Assembly (NCBI GenBank): GCA_901472505.1
Contig: LR590468.1
Coordinates: forward strand, 2,641,501-2,705,500
DNA from: Proteus vulgaris
Lineage (GTDB): Bacteria; Pseudomonadota; Gammaproteobacteria; Enterobacterales; Enterobacteriaceae
Length of the DNA stretch: 64,000 nt
Reading direction: 5' to 3'
The translations under genes and the position numbers were made by a program. This document shows positions 48,381 through 57,716 of the stretch, one piece after another (the stretch's first letter is position 1; each line of letters begins with the position of its first letter). Under the pieces are notes generated by a model. It saw only the letters and a program-made list of their open reading frames with translations. It was not told where the DNA came from and ran no database searches.

Positions 48381-48678
48381 AAATAATAAAAATATCAATG
48401 TATTACTGTATTCTGTTGCCACTTTTATTTTATATAATAGAAATCTTTATTTTCTGTATAAAAGGAGAGTTAGAATTTATTTGCCAATAAAATATTGATG
48501 TTTAAGTTTATTTGTATTTTTATTTAAATAATAATATTAAAAATAATCCAATATACCGTTGAGCATTTATCTCATTATCGTATATGAAAATATATGATAT
48601 CAATTTTTATTTATATAATAAATATTTTATTTATGGTAAAATTACAGATTGAATACCACTAATGGGTTGGGTAACTAA
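48381..48678. other. AT-rich region upstream of the Rob-like gene
   Basis: About 300 bases of very low GC. No gene or clear promoter is supported. Confidence 0.4.
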
Positions 48679-49533
48679 TTGAAAAATAATATAATAAGGA
48701 TTATTTTAGATTGGATAGAAAAAAACATAAACAGTCCATTATCTCAAGATGATGTAATAAATAAGTCTGGGTATAGCAAAAGACATTTTCAAGATATTTT
48801 TTATAATGAAACGGGAAATACGATTGCTCGATATATTTTACTTAGGCGATTATCACTATCTGCAACCTTATTAAGATTAACAAGCTTATCTATATTGGAA
48901 ATATCTGTTAATTATCAATTTAATTCTCAGCAAAGTTTTTCTAGAGCTTTTAAACGTCACTTTAAAGTGACTCCTATTGTTTATAGAAAAGATGCATATT
49001 GGGATTTTACATATTATCTTCCTCAGTATAATTATTTTGATTTTAAAAAATTAGAATCTAAAAAAGTTTTTATTGATATTGCTTTTAAAAAAAGTAAAGA
49101 GAAATTTTTTCATGTTAATATTCCTTTTGAGCTAACTGCATTAATATCAAGAACAGGAATGGGATTTAAAAATAAAGATGGAATAATTAAATTAAAAAAT
49201 CTCATTAAAATGAACCAATATGAATATTTAAATATATATTATCGTTATGAAAAATCGCCATTCACTAAAAATATCTTAACTGTTTTTGACTATTATGAAA
49301 GTATGCATGCAATCGACTCTATTTTTTCTGAAAATGGAGATAAATATTATAAGTTTTCATTTTATGGTACCTGGGATGAATATTTAAACCTATCAAACGT
49401 AATCTATTCTAGAGAGCTTTCTAAATTGAAAGCTAAAAAGAGAAACGGATACGATATTGAAATATTTAACATTAAAGATATGAAGAGTAATAACAATATA
49501 TGTTCATTAGATTATTTTATCCCAATTCTATGA
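48679..49533 (+). CDS. AraC-family regulator of Rob/SoxS/MarA type
   Basis: 284 residues with the two AraC helix-turn-helix units at the N-terminus: IIRIILDWIEKNINSPLSQD, GYSKRHFQDIFYNETGNTIA, RRLSLSATLLRLTSLSILEI and SQQSFSRAFKRHFKVTPIVY, closely following Rob's order. The C-terminal half resembles the GyrI-like effector domain region of Rob in position, but its residues are divergent. The ORF can only start at the TTG at 48679, since a TAA immediately precedes it in frame. The final coding bases overlap the convergent AraC gene at 49512. Very AT-rich, with Lys/Asn/Ile codon preference, suggests acquisition by transfer. Confidence 0.72.
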   Translation: MKNNIIRIILDWIEKNINSPLSQDDVINKSGYSKRHFQDIFYNETGNTIARYILLRRLSLSATLLRLTSLSILEISVNYQFNSQQSFSRAFKRHFKVTPIVYRKDAYWDFTYYLPQYNYFDFKKLESKKVFIDIAFKKSKEKFFHVNIPFELTALISRTGMGFKNKDGIIKLKNLIKMNQYEYLNIYYRYEKSPFTKNILTVFDYYESMHAIDSIFSENGDKYYKFSFYGTWDEYLNLSNVIYSRELSKLKAKKRNGYDIEIFNIKDMKSNNNICSLDYFIPIL

Positions 49534-50303
49534 TTTTTTAATAATTTTTTAGGTGTTGATTTGTAATATTCTTTGAATTTTTTTATAAAATATGAGGTTG
49601 TTTTATAACCTAATTTATTTGAAATAGTATTGATGTTTAGATTTGTCGTTGTTAATAAATTTATTGCGTGCTCCATTCTTGTTTTTGTTAATATTCTTGT
49701 AAAGCTTGTTTTTTCTGTCTCTAGTTTTTTTCTGAGAGATGATGTTCCAATGTATAGCCTTTTACTAATGTCTTTTATTGTCCATTCATAACTTAAATCC
49801 TCACTAATAATATTAATTATTTTTTCTGTATATGAGGAGTTATACATCTCATATATAAAACTCATAATATTTATTTCTAATCCACTTAATAGATATGCCA
49901 ATTTTAATATATGGCTATGCTCTATTTTTTCAGATGTAATAATTTCGTTGTTAAATTTACTTTTCAATTTATTAAATAGCAAGATATCTTCTGGTTGTGC
50001 TTTTTTTATTAAAATATTATTTTCAATGCTGTTTTTGTTTTCTTTTATTTTAAGATGATTAGAGGCAAGGTTTATTTTTAATGCATCTCTAAGCGTATCA
50101 CAAGATAAATAAATCAAAGTAGGTTTGTTTATATTCGAAAAATACACATCAAATTTTATATCTTTTGATATTAAAGCAATACTATTTTTATCTATTGTTT
50201 TTTTTAGGCTATTAGTTTCTATTCGTATCTCACTATCTTTTGTTAAGAGCATAATGTAGTTTGATAGAGTTAAGTTTTTTAAATGAAAATAAGAATTTTC
50301 CAT
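49512..50303 (-). CDS. AraC-family regulator with C-terminal DNA-binding domain
   Basis: 263 residues. The C-terminal AraC domain is visible: WTIKDISKRLYIGTSSLRKK (helix-turn-helix 1, about residues 175-195) and NLNINTISNKLGYKTTSYFI and KKFKEYYKSTPKKLL (second helix-turn-helix and end motif, about 222-256). The N-terminal 160 residues (ENSYFHLKNLTLSNYIMLLT onward) are Asn/Lys/Ile-rich and have no recognised ligand motif. This N-terminal-sensor layout resembles fimbrial or virulence AraC regulators (for example Rns/GadX type), but a specific match is not claimed. It overlaps the previous AraC gene tail-to-tail by 22 bases and lies upstream of the adhesin region. Confidence 0.72.
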   Translation of the reverse strand: MENSYFHLKNLTLSNYIMLLTKDSEIRIETNSLKKTIDKNSIALISKDIKFDVYFSNINKPTLIYLSCDTLRDALKINLASNHLKIKENKNSIENNILIKKAQPEDILLFNKLKSKFNNEIITSEKIEHSHILKLAYLLSGLEINIMSFIYEMYNSSYTEKIINIISEDLSYEWTIKDISKRLYIGTSSLRKKLETEKTSFTRILTKTRMEHAINLLTTTNLNINTISNKLGYKTTSYFIKKFKEYYKSTPKKLLKNHRIGIK

Positions 50304-50747
50304 ATAAATAGACTCACTTTAATCTGGGTTTTATGAATAAAATAGTAATTAAAATTATTAATAATCAGTCTATGATTTTATTTTTATAAATGAAATTGTA
50401 TTTATTACCATGTGATTAATAGTAATACTTTTTTATCTTTTAGTGTTATTTTTCATTGGAATCATCATGTTCAAAGACTAATGACGATATTTAATTTTAT
50501 GCGCGTAAGTATAACGTTTCTCATACGAATGGATTTTAACATTTTTGGCAATTTAATTAAGTTTTATGGTTGTTTTTATTTTTTTCTTTGATTGTATTTT
50601 ATTGATAAATACCAAATTTATCATTTTGTGTTATTTATTTATTTCTTTGTTTGATTTGAGGCGTGATGCTAAATGATACACTGAACTTAAGTAAAATTAT
50701 TTCTGTAATGTTTTTATCTCCATCCCTTATATCGGGCAGGAGTTAAG
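50304..50747. other. Intergenic region before the MrpJ-like gene
   Basis: About 440 AT-rich bases between divergent units: the promoter of the AraC gene on the left and that of the MrpJ-like gene on the right must lie here. No inverted repeats like those of the mrp switch were found. Confidence 0.45.
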
Positions 50748-51029
50748 GTGCATAGATTGAATATTAATTATGTAATAGGAAGTGAGGTTAAAGCTATAAG
50801 GAAGGCGAGGTGTCTGACTGGGCTTAATATGTCAAAGAAGATGAATATAAGTCAACAGCATTATTCTCGCCTTGAACGAGGAGACGTTAAATGGTGTGTT
50901 TCTACATTAGTAGAAGTTTGCTTTATTTTAAACATTTCTATACTTCACTTTATAAAAATATTAGATAGCAAAAAGAAAATAATTATTGATTGTAATTGTG
51001 ATTACGTTTGTAAAGAAGAAATAATGTAA
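50748..51029 (+). CDS. MrpJ-like XRE regulator next to the adhesin gene
   Basis: 93 residues with a single helix-turn-helix: GSEVKAIRKARCLTGLNMSK and KMNISQQHYSRLERGDVKWC, where ISQQHYSRLERG aligns with VSQQQFSRYERG of MrpJ at 28045. GTG start at 50748 with AGGAG nine bases upstream. In Proteus, MrpJ-type paralogues normally sit at the end of fimbrial operons and repress swimming; here one sits upstream of a type I secreted adhesin. Regulation of adhesin versus motility is a reasonable inference. Confidence 0.78.
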   Translation: MHRLNINYVIGSEVKAIRKARCLTGLNMSKKMNISQQHYSRLERGDVKWCVSTLVEVCFILNISILHFIKILDSKKKIIIDCNCDYVCKEEIM

Positions 51030-51141
51030 GGAGAATAAAGAACAAATTAATTTCGTAACTTATTGTTAAAAAATGTTTTTAAATAGGTAGGTGCTTCTCT
51101 ATACAAGTATAGAAGTTCTATTTTAACGCTAGGTAATTATT

Positions 51142-54100
51142 ATGAGATTTATTTTTTCTGAAAAAAATTCAGATACACAAGTGCAGTTAAATCCTAATGT
51201 AAAGCACACCGTAACTGCAAAACCAAATGAAGTTTATCAATTAATTGATACTGAAACCAATCTTTCACCATTAGATATTAAAGCAACTCGTAAATCGGAT
51301 GATCTTATTTTATCGAGTAAAGAACAAGAACTTGAAGTTGTCATTAAAGACTTCTGGGAGGAGTGCAAACCAGGAGAAGAGCAGTGTTATGCAACTTTAA
51401 ATGTATTAGATCAAAATGGGGTAATGGGGGAAGTCACTCTTACTCAAGATGGTCCTGTTTTAGAGCATTTAGTTGCTGGTGAAACAGGGACTCTTTCTGA
51501 TAACGAGGATGGAATCGGCCTATTTTTATGGGTTGCTGGTTCTATCGGCAGTGCATTAGCAATCTTTTTAGCTAATAGAAATCATGGTGGTGACAATAAA
51601 GGTGATGAGGCTGATGTTACTGCGCCAAGTAAACCAGGATTAACCGCTGAAGATGACGGTTCTGTTTCTATTGATTTACCAAAAGATGCAAACAAAGGTG
51701 ATTCTGTAGATGTTACTTTTGAGGATGAAGAGGGGAACTCAAATACTGTCACATTAGAGAAAGGTGATAATGGCTGGACATCGAGTAATCCAGACTTAAT
51801 TCCTGATACAGATAACGATAAAGTCACGATTCCTAATGACAAGATAAAAGATAATAGTGATGTTACTGCAAGTGCGAAAGATCCAAGTGGTAATAAAAGT
51901 GATGAAGTTACTGTAACTGCAAAACCAGATCCTGTAACGGATATGCCTATTTTAAGTATTCCTGAAGTGGCTGATGGTTATGCGAATGCTGATGAACTGA
52001 AAGATGGTTTACAAGCTGAGGTGACACTGCCTGCAGGTACTGTAGAAGGCGCTGAAATTACGCTAACAATTACTCGTCCGGATAAATCCACTGAAACGGT
52101 TACACATACTGTCACTAAAGATGAAGCGACAGTGGGTAAAGTATCAATAGATATTCCGAAAGACGCGGTACAAAATGGTCAAAACAGTGTTGATGTTAGC
52201 TTAACGCAAGGCAGTAACCCAGCCAAACCAGGGAATAAAGTTGAATTTACCGTTGATGGACAAATTCCAGGTGATACGGATGGTGACGGTGTGGTAGATA
52301 CAACACCTGTGGTCACAATTCCTGAAGCGACTAACGGCGTAAATGCTGAAGAGCTGAAAGACGGAGTACAAACTGAAGTCACTGTGCCGGGAGGTAGTGC
52401 TGAAGGTGACACATTGACGCTGACTATCACTAAACCAGATGGTAAGACAGAAACAGTTGAGCACACACTGACTGCAGATGAAGTGAAAGCAGGTAAAGTG
52501 GATGTAACTATCCCAGCAGATAAAGTGACCGCTGATGGTAAATACACTGTTACGGCCGAGATCACAGATCTCGCGGGCAACACCAGCGGAAAAGGACAAC
52601 CAACTGACTTTACGGTAGATACTGTTGCACCATCGGCACCAGTATTAAAAGCCGAGGATGATGGTTCTATTTCTGTTGAGCTACCGAAAGATGCGAATAA
52701 AGGGGATACTGTTGAAATCACTTTTGAAGATGAAAAAGGTGACAAACACACCGTTACCTTGGAAAAAGGTGACAACGGCTGGACATCTGATACACCGGCT
52801 TTAATTCCGGATAGCAATGGCGATAAAGCTACGATCCCTGCAGATAATGTCAAAGATAACAGCGAAGTCACTGCTGTTGCTAAAGATCCAAGCGGTAATG
52901 AAAGTGACCCCGCAACTGTGACGTCAAAAACAGACGGTGTGACTGATGCGCCAGTACTGAATATTCCTGAAGTGGCTGATGGTTATGCGAATGCTGATGA
53001 ACTGAAAGATGGTTTACAAGCTGAGGTGACACTGCCAGCAGGTACTGTAGAAGGCGCTGAAATTACGCTAACAATTACTCGTCCGGATAAATCCACTGAA
53101 ACGGTTACACATACTGTCACTAAAGATGAAGCGACAGTGGGTAAAGTATCAATAGATATTCCGAAAGACGCGGTACAAAACGGTCAAAACAGTGTTGATG
53201 TTAGCTTAACGCAAGGCAGTAACCCAGCCAAACCAGGGAATAAAGTTGAATTTGCCGTTGATGGACAAATTCCAGGTGATACGGATGGTGACGGTGTGGT
53301 AGATACAACACCTGTGGTCACAATTCCTGAAGCGACTAACGGCGTAAATGCTGAAGAGCTAAAAGATGGTGTACAAACTGAAGTCACTGTGCCGGGAGGT
53401 AGTGCTGAAGGTGATACATTGACGCTGACTATCACTAAACCAGATGGTAAGACAGAAACAGTTGAGCACACACTGACTGCAGATGAAGTGAAAGTAGGTA
53501 AAGCGGATGTAACTATCCCAGCAGATAAAGTTACGCCGGATGGTAAATATTCCGTCACAGCCGAAATCAAGGATCCTGCGGGTAATACCAGTGGCCAAGG
53601 TCAACCAACTGACTTTACGGTTGATACCCAAATTCCGGGTGATACCGACGGTGATGGTGTGGTGGATACAACACCCGTAGTGACTATTCCAGAAGCAGCT
53701 AACGGTGTAAATGCCGAAGAGCTAAAAGACGGTGTACAAACTGAAGTCACGGTACCGGGAGGCAGTGCTGAAGGTGATACATTGACACTGACTATCACCA
53801 AGCCGGATGGTAAGACAGAAACACTTGAGCACACACTGACTGCAGATGAAGTGAAAGCAGGTAAAGCGGATATAACTATCCCAGCAGATAAAGTTACACC
53901 AGATGGTCATTATTCTGTTAAAGCTGAAATTACTGATCCTGCGGGTAACACCAGTGGTGAAGGTAAACCAGCAGACTTTATGGTAGACACAGTTGCACCA
54001 TCGGCACCGGTATTAAATGCGGAAGATAATGGCTCTGTTTCCGTCGAACTGCCGAAAGATGCGAATAAAGGGGATACTGTTGAAATTACTTTTGAAGATG

Positions 54101-56334
54101 AAAACGGTGACAAACAGACTGTAACAATGGAGAAAGGGGATAATGGCTGGACATCCAGTGATCCTAATTTGATCCCTGACAGTAATGGCGATAGCACCAC
54201 AATTCCGTATGATAATGTAAAAGATAACAGTGAAGTCACCGCTGTTGCTAAAGATCCTAGCGGTAATGAAAGTGATCCAGCAACTGCGACATCCAAAACT
54301 GATGTGTTACCAACGGTGAGTATTAGTGTCGATACAACATCAACGGATGATAAAGGGGATAAGATTGGTGCAGCTGCCTCTGTTTCTGGGAAAGTTATAG
54401 ATGTTCCAGCAACCATTGAGGATAACGATGATACTACGGGATTAGTGTATACCGTTGCTCTGGATCACGTTGCATCACAGGATGTGACCGTAACAATCTC
54501 CTTAACAAATGGTGCGGGTTATGCGAGTGCGCCAGATTATTCAACGTTGGCTGGTTCTCAACATGACGGAAAAATAACCTTACATGGTGATACAGGCAAA
54601 GTGACATATGATGGAGCCTCAACAGTAACGGTTGTTATTCCTGCTGGCTCTAAGAGCGTTTCATTTATCGTTGATCCAACAATGGAAGCTAACCAGAATG
54701 CATTTAATGCAGAAGGTATGGAGAAAGTGGTTGCAACCATTACGGGAACATCTGATAACGCTACAGCGGTGACGGATACTGTAAATAATGCAGGCGCTTC
54801 AGCCACGGGCGTTATTTACGATGGTAACCCAATTTCATTACGTAATTTAGACGGTGATTTCACACTAAAATACTCATTATCGTCATCAGTGGCAGAAGGT
54901 GGGGATTTTGGATATACCATTGGTGTTAATAGTGGCAAAAATGACCCAATGGTAACCACCAACTATAATGACACACTTTATGTTGGTTATTACCAGGATG
55001 GAATGGAAACAGCATCATATAGTAACGTGGCTAGCTCTCTGGATAACGGTGCTGACGGGGCTAAAACAGACGGTAGTGCGAGTATTACTACGGTTGATTT
55101 AGGCGCGGGTGATGACTTGATGGTTATTCGTGGCAATATGTTAACGAATACAAGAGTCTATGCTGGTGAAGGTAAAGATACCTTTACTATGGATGGCATG
55201 AATACAGCAATGCGTGTTATGTATGCGGGTAGTTATCTCTTTATGGAAGCTGGTGATGACACTGTTACCATTAAACGTACAGGAAATCTGGCGAATGATG
55301 GTCAAATTTATTTAGGGTCGGGTAGCGATACATACATTCAGGGAGATGCGAAGACTGAAAATAATACTGAATTGTCTGGTTTATTAGATCTAGGTAGCGG
55401 TACTCAAGCTAAGTCAAATCTGCCAAAAGAGTATCTTTCTGTTTATCAGGACGGCAGTAATTTAAGCCTGGGTAATGATAATAATATTGACGCGACCACA
55501 GATGTTAATACTGTCACTATTTATGGCTCTGTATCCGGTGAAATTTTAGGTGGATACGGTAGTGATAATATTACGGTAACTAAAAACCTGACTGGTAATA
55601 TTTCTGTCGGCGACAATGCGGATACCTTAACAGCCGGATGGATTTATGGTGGTAATACGGTCTCTATGGGTGACGGCAATGATACTGTTACTGTCCTTGA
55701 TGGTGCATATAACACAACTATTTCACTGGGAGCAGGCGATGATGTATTTGATACCACTTCTGGCGTAATGGGGGATTCTGTTTATAACACCATAGTCAAT
55801 GGTGAAGACGGAAATGACACTTTTAAATTAGGCACAATTGCTAAAAATCTGATCATTGATGCTGGTGCTGGGGATGACACTGTTGTTCTGACAAAAGACT
55901 ATGATTCTACCTCCTCTGGTAATCAAGGTTATATTAAAGGCGGAGAAGGTAGCGATACCTTGGTTCTGACAGGAACAATCTCCGTCAATCTAGCATCCAG
56001 TAAAAATGAAGGTATTACTGGCTTTGAAAAAGTGGATATGACTGTTGGTTCTGATCTGAAGGCTAGTAATGAATCTCAATTAGTCAAATTAACAGCATCG
56101 GATGTATTGGGTATGAATACAAATTCAACCATTTATATTTCCGGTGATGCTAATGATAAAGTTGATTTGGGTGCTGATGGTGCAGGAAGTTTAGGAACAT
56201 TCACTGCAACGGCGACAACAGTTAAAGCAACCGCATTAGATGGAACTGAGCATACTTATACGCTTTACAGCAGTGTAAGTGGGGCAAATGTCTATATTGA
56301 TAATAATATTATCGATAACGGAGGCGTTTTTTAA
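51142..56334 (+). CDS. Large BapA/LapA-like adhesin, type I secreted
   Basis: 1730 residues. The N-terminal prefix (1-150) resembles the BapA/LapA prefix domain and has a hydrophobic helix with Gly/Ala (about 124-147, IGLFLWVAGSIGSALAIFLA) and no signal peptide. About 161-1054 hold Ig-like repeats of three kinds in order A-B-C-A-B-C-C-A; A begins around 161, 496 and 952, C around 387, 722 and 842. A Calx-beta-like stretch follows (about 1055-1230, with VTVVIPAGSKSVSFIVD). About 1230-1730 have RTX-like Gly/Asp repeats such as MGDGNDTVTV, LGAGDDVFD, GEDGNDTF and GAGDDTVV. Very acidic, with Asp-rich repeat boundaries that may bind calcium. The linked export genes 56439-61158 form its secretion system. 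Named family unknown at gene-symbol level. No LapG/LapD homologue is present, so release control is unclear. Confidence 0.88.
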   Translation: MRFIFSEKNSDTQVQLNPNVKHTVTAKPNEVYQLIDTETNLSPLDIKATRKSDDLILSSKEQELEVVIKDFWEECKPGEEQCYATLNVLDQNGVMGEVTLTQDGPVLEHLVAGETGTLSDNEDGIGLFLWVAGSIGSALAIFLANRNHGGDNKGDEADVTAPSKPGLTAEDDGSVSIDLPKDANKGDSVDVTFEDEEGNSNTVTLEKGDNGWTSSNPDLIPDTDNDKVTIPNDKIKDNSDVTASAKDPSGNKSDEVTVTAKPDPVTDMPILSIPEVADGYANADELKDGLQAEVTLPAGTVEGAEITLTITRPDKSTETVTHTVTKDEATVGKVSIDIPKDAVQNGQNSVDVSLTQGSNPAKPGNKVEFTVDGQIPGDTDGDGVVDTTPVVTIPEATNGVNAEELKDGVQTEVTVPGGSAEGDTLTLTITKPDGKTETVEHTLTADEVKAGKVDVTIPADKVTADGKYTVTAEITDLAGNTSGKGQPTDFTVDTVAPSAPVLKAEDDGSISVELPKDANKGDTVEITFEDEKGDKHTVTLEKGDNGWTSDTPALIPDSNGDKATIPADNVKDNSEVTAVAKDPSGNESDPATVTSKTDGVTDAPVLNIPEVADGYANADELKDGLQAEVTLPAGTVEGAEITLTITRPDKSTETVTHTVTKDEATVGKVSIDIPKDAVQNGQNSVDVSLTQGSNPAKPGNKVEFAVDGQIPGDTDGDGVVDTTPVVTIPEATNGVNAEELKDGVQTEVTVPGGSAEGDTLTLTITKPDGKTETVEHTLTADEVKVGKADVTIPADKVTPDGKYSVTAEIKDPAGNTSGQGQPTDFTVDTQIPGDTDGDGVVDTTPVVTIPEAANGVNAEELKDGVQTEVTVPGGSAEGDTLTLTITKPDGKTETLEHTLTADEVKAGKADITIPADKVTPDGHYSVKAEITDPAGNTSGEGKPADFMVDTVAPSAPVLNAEDNGSVSVELPKDANKGDTVEITFEDENGDKQTVTMEKGDNGWTSSDPNLIPDSNGDSTTIPYDNVKDNSEVTAVAKDPSGNESDPATATSKTDVLPTVSISVDTTSTDDKGDKIGAAASVSGKVIDVPATIEDNDDTTGLVYTVALDHVASQDVTVTISLTNGAGYASAPDYSTLAGSQHDGKITLHGDTGKVTYDGASTVTVVIPAGSKSVSFIVDPTMEANQNAFNAEGMEKVVATITGTSDNATAVTDTVNNAGASATGVIYDGNPISLRNLDGDFTLKYSLSSSVAEGGDFGYTIGVNSGKNDPMVTTNYNDTLYVGYYQDGMETASYSNVASSLDNGADGAKTDGSASITTVDLGAGDDLMVIRGNMLTNTRVYAGEGKDTFTMDGMNTAMRVMYAGSYLFMEAGDDTVTIKRTGNLANDGQIYLGSGSDTYIQGDAKTENNTELSGLLDLGSGTQAKSNLPKEYLSVYQDGSNLSLGNDNNIDATTDVNTVTIYGSVSGEILGGYGSDNITVTKNLTGNISVGDNADTLTAGWIYGGNTVSMGDGNDTVTVLDGAYNTTISLGAGDDVFDTTSGVMGDSVYNTIVNGEDGNDTFKLGTIAKNLIIDAGAGDDTVVLTKDYDSTSSGNQGYIKGGEGSDTLVLTGTISVNLASSKNEGITGFEKVDMTVGSDLKASNESQLVKLTASDVLGMNTNSTIYISGDANDKVDLGADGAGSLGTFTATATTVKATALDGTEHTYTLYSSVSGANVYIDNNIIDNGGVF
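51958..53550 (+). repeat. Near-identical tandem DNA repeats inside the adhesin gene
   Basis: The stretch 51958-52545 reappears at 52963-53550, offset 1005 bases (335 codons), with only scattered differences, covering one B plus most of one C module. A third C-like copy begins around 53671, offset 360 bases from the second, and is more divergent. Such identity favours unequal recombination and changes of repeat number. Confidence 0.8.
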
Positions 56335-56355
56335 TTATCAGTTTTAATTAAATCT

Positions 56356-56379
56356 AAGGCTACCCATTCGGGTAGCCTT
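56356..56379 (+). terminator. Hairpin between adhesin and export genes
   Basis: AAGGCTACCC (56356-56365), loop attc, GGGTAGCCTT (56370-56379): 10 perfect GC-containing pairs, 21 bases after the adhesin stop. Only ATTATCC follows, so termination may be partial. It could hold export-gene expression below that of the adhesin. Confidence 0.7.
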
Positions 56380-56438
56380 ATTATCCAATCATAAATTTTT
56401 TATATTTAGATTGCGCTTGCTTATTAGAGGTAATATCT

Positions 56439-57692
56439 GTGTTTTCTATAAATAAACTCAAAATAATAACAATTATTATTTTTGGAGGCGTATTTTTTAA
56501 TTCACATGCAAATTCTTTGAAATATATATTAAATAATTCATTAAATAATGCACCAGAGTTATTAGAAGCTAAGGCTGATGTAGATATAGCTGTTGCTCGT
56601 GTTAATCAGGCTCAAGCTCAGCACTTTCCTATATTAAGTGTGACTGGATATAAATTATTAGGTCAATATCATCGTGATAGCCGTGATTATGATGATAATA
56701 ATTTTATTCCCGGACTTCACGGTGAATTAAATCTCTATTCTTTTGGTGGAATAGAAAGTGATGTTGAACGTAATGAAAAAGAACAGCTTTATTATCAATT
56801 TAAATACAGCGAAACTAAAGAAAATATTGCTTATACTATATCTAATCTCTATTTAAAAGCATTGCTAGCCAAAGAATCTATTACGGTAAAGAAAAGAAGT
56901 TTAGATAGACATAATAAAATTATAGCTGAATTAAATGTGATCGCCCGTAATGATGAAGGGCGTATTTCTGAATATGTTCAGGCAGAAGCAAGAAAAATAT
57001 TAGTAGAACAAGATATTAATCATTATGAAAAAGAATTAATGACAACATTAAGTACGTTATCAAAATATACAGGATTTCCTGTTGGCGAAAGTGATCTTGT
57101 CAATCCTTTTGAAGGAATGACGGTTAGTGATATGTATCGGGAGTTTACTGCAGAAAATAATAATAAAAATCCAGCCTATCTTGTCAGTCAGGCTGATATC
57201 GATGCTAAAAAAATGGGCGTTAAAGTTGAAAATAAAAAACAACTACCAAGAGTTAATTTAACTGGAAATATAACTAAAGATGATCGTCAAATAGGTATTG
57301 ATGTGACATGGGATATTATTAACTTCTCATCACTCTATTCTGTGGATGAAAAAGTAAGTCAGTTAAATGCAGCTCAGCAGAGAATGGATCGGGTTATTAG
57401 AGACATTGAAGAAGCAAGGCGCTTGTCGGTTATTAATATTCAAAAAAGTACCCAAAAATTAAAGATATTAGATGCGCAAATTTTGTCATCGACAAAAGTC
57501 GTTGATTTTTATCAACTGCAATTTAATGTTGCACGCCGTTCTTTGTTAGATGTTTTGAATGCAGAAAAAGAATTATCAGATGTTGAATTATCTTATGCCA
57601 CGACATTGAATGATCTCAGACAAGGGATGCTTGATTATTTGTATGCACAAGGAACGCTTTCTCACTGGGCGCTTAACTCACTCACACACTAA
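56439..57692 (+). CDS. TolC-family outer-membrane channel of the adhesin secretion system
   Basis: 417 residues, LapE/TolC type. Signal peptide of about 24 residues (KIITIIIFGGVFFNSHA), repeat 1 with NNAPELLEAKADVDIAVARV, QAQAQHFPIL, and later the ENIAYTISNLYLKALLAKES segment and NVARRSLLDVLNAEKELSDV, a typical end-of-repeat segment. It is distinct from ZapD and shorter. Start ATG/GTG selection: the frame opens at GTG 56439, preceded by GAGGTAA; the first methionine-like codon is used. It is the first gene of a three-gene transport set, followed by the ABC gene at 25 bases. Confidence 0.86.
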   Translation: MFSINKLKIITIIIFGGVFFNSHANSLKYILNNSLNNAPELLEAKADVDIAVARVNQAQAQHFPILSVTGYKLLGQYHRDSRDYDDNNFIPGLHGELNLYSFGGIESDVERNEKEQLYYQFKYSETKENIAYTISNLYLKALLAKESITVKKRSLDRHNKIIAELNVIARNDEGRISEYVQAEARKILVEQDINHYEKELMTTLSTLSKYTGFPVGESDLVNPFEGMTVSDMYREFTAENNNKNPAYLVSQADIDAKKMGVKVENKKQLPRVNLTGNITKDDRQIGIDVTWDIINFSSLYSVDEKVSQLNAAQQRMDRVIRDIEEARRLSVINIQKSTQKLKILDAQILSSTKVVDFYQLQFNVARRSLLDVLNAEKELSDVELSYATTLNDLRQGMLDYLYAQGTLSHWALNSLTH

Positions 57693-57716
57693 TAAGCTAA
57701 GGTAAATATTGTAGTT

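Noticed and set aside
48679..49533. Transposase or integrase in the AT-rich block
   Set aside because: The product has two clear AraC helix-turn-helix units and no DDE or tyrosine-recombinase motifs; no terminal inverted repeats or target duplications were seen.
51600..54300. CRISPR-like or minisatellite repeats
   Set aside because: The repeats are in-frame protein modules of hundreds of bases in one long ORF, not short direct repeats with unique spacers.
52179..54416. Long minus-strand ORFs (up to 230 codons) opposite the adhesin
   Set aside because: They are shadows of the repetitive plus-strand gene; no ribosome sites or known domains.
51142..56334. Autotransporter (type V) adhesin
   Set aside because: No signal peptide or C-terminal beta-barrel; RTX-like repeats and linked TolC/ABC/HlyD genes indicate type I secretion.
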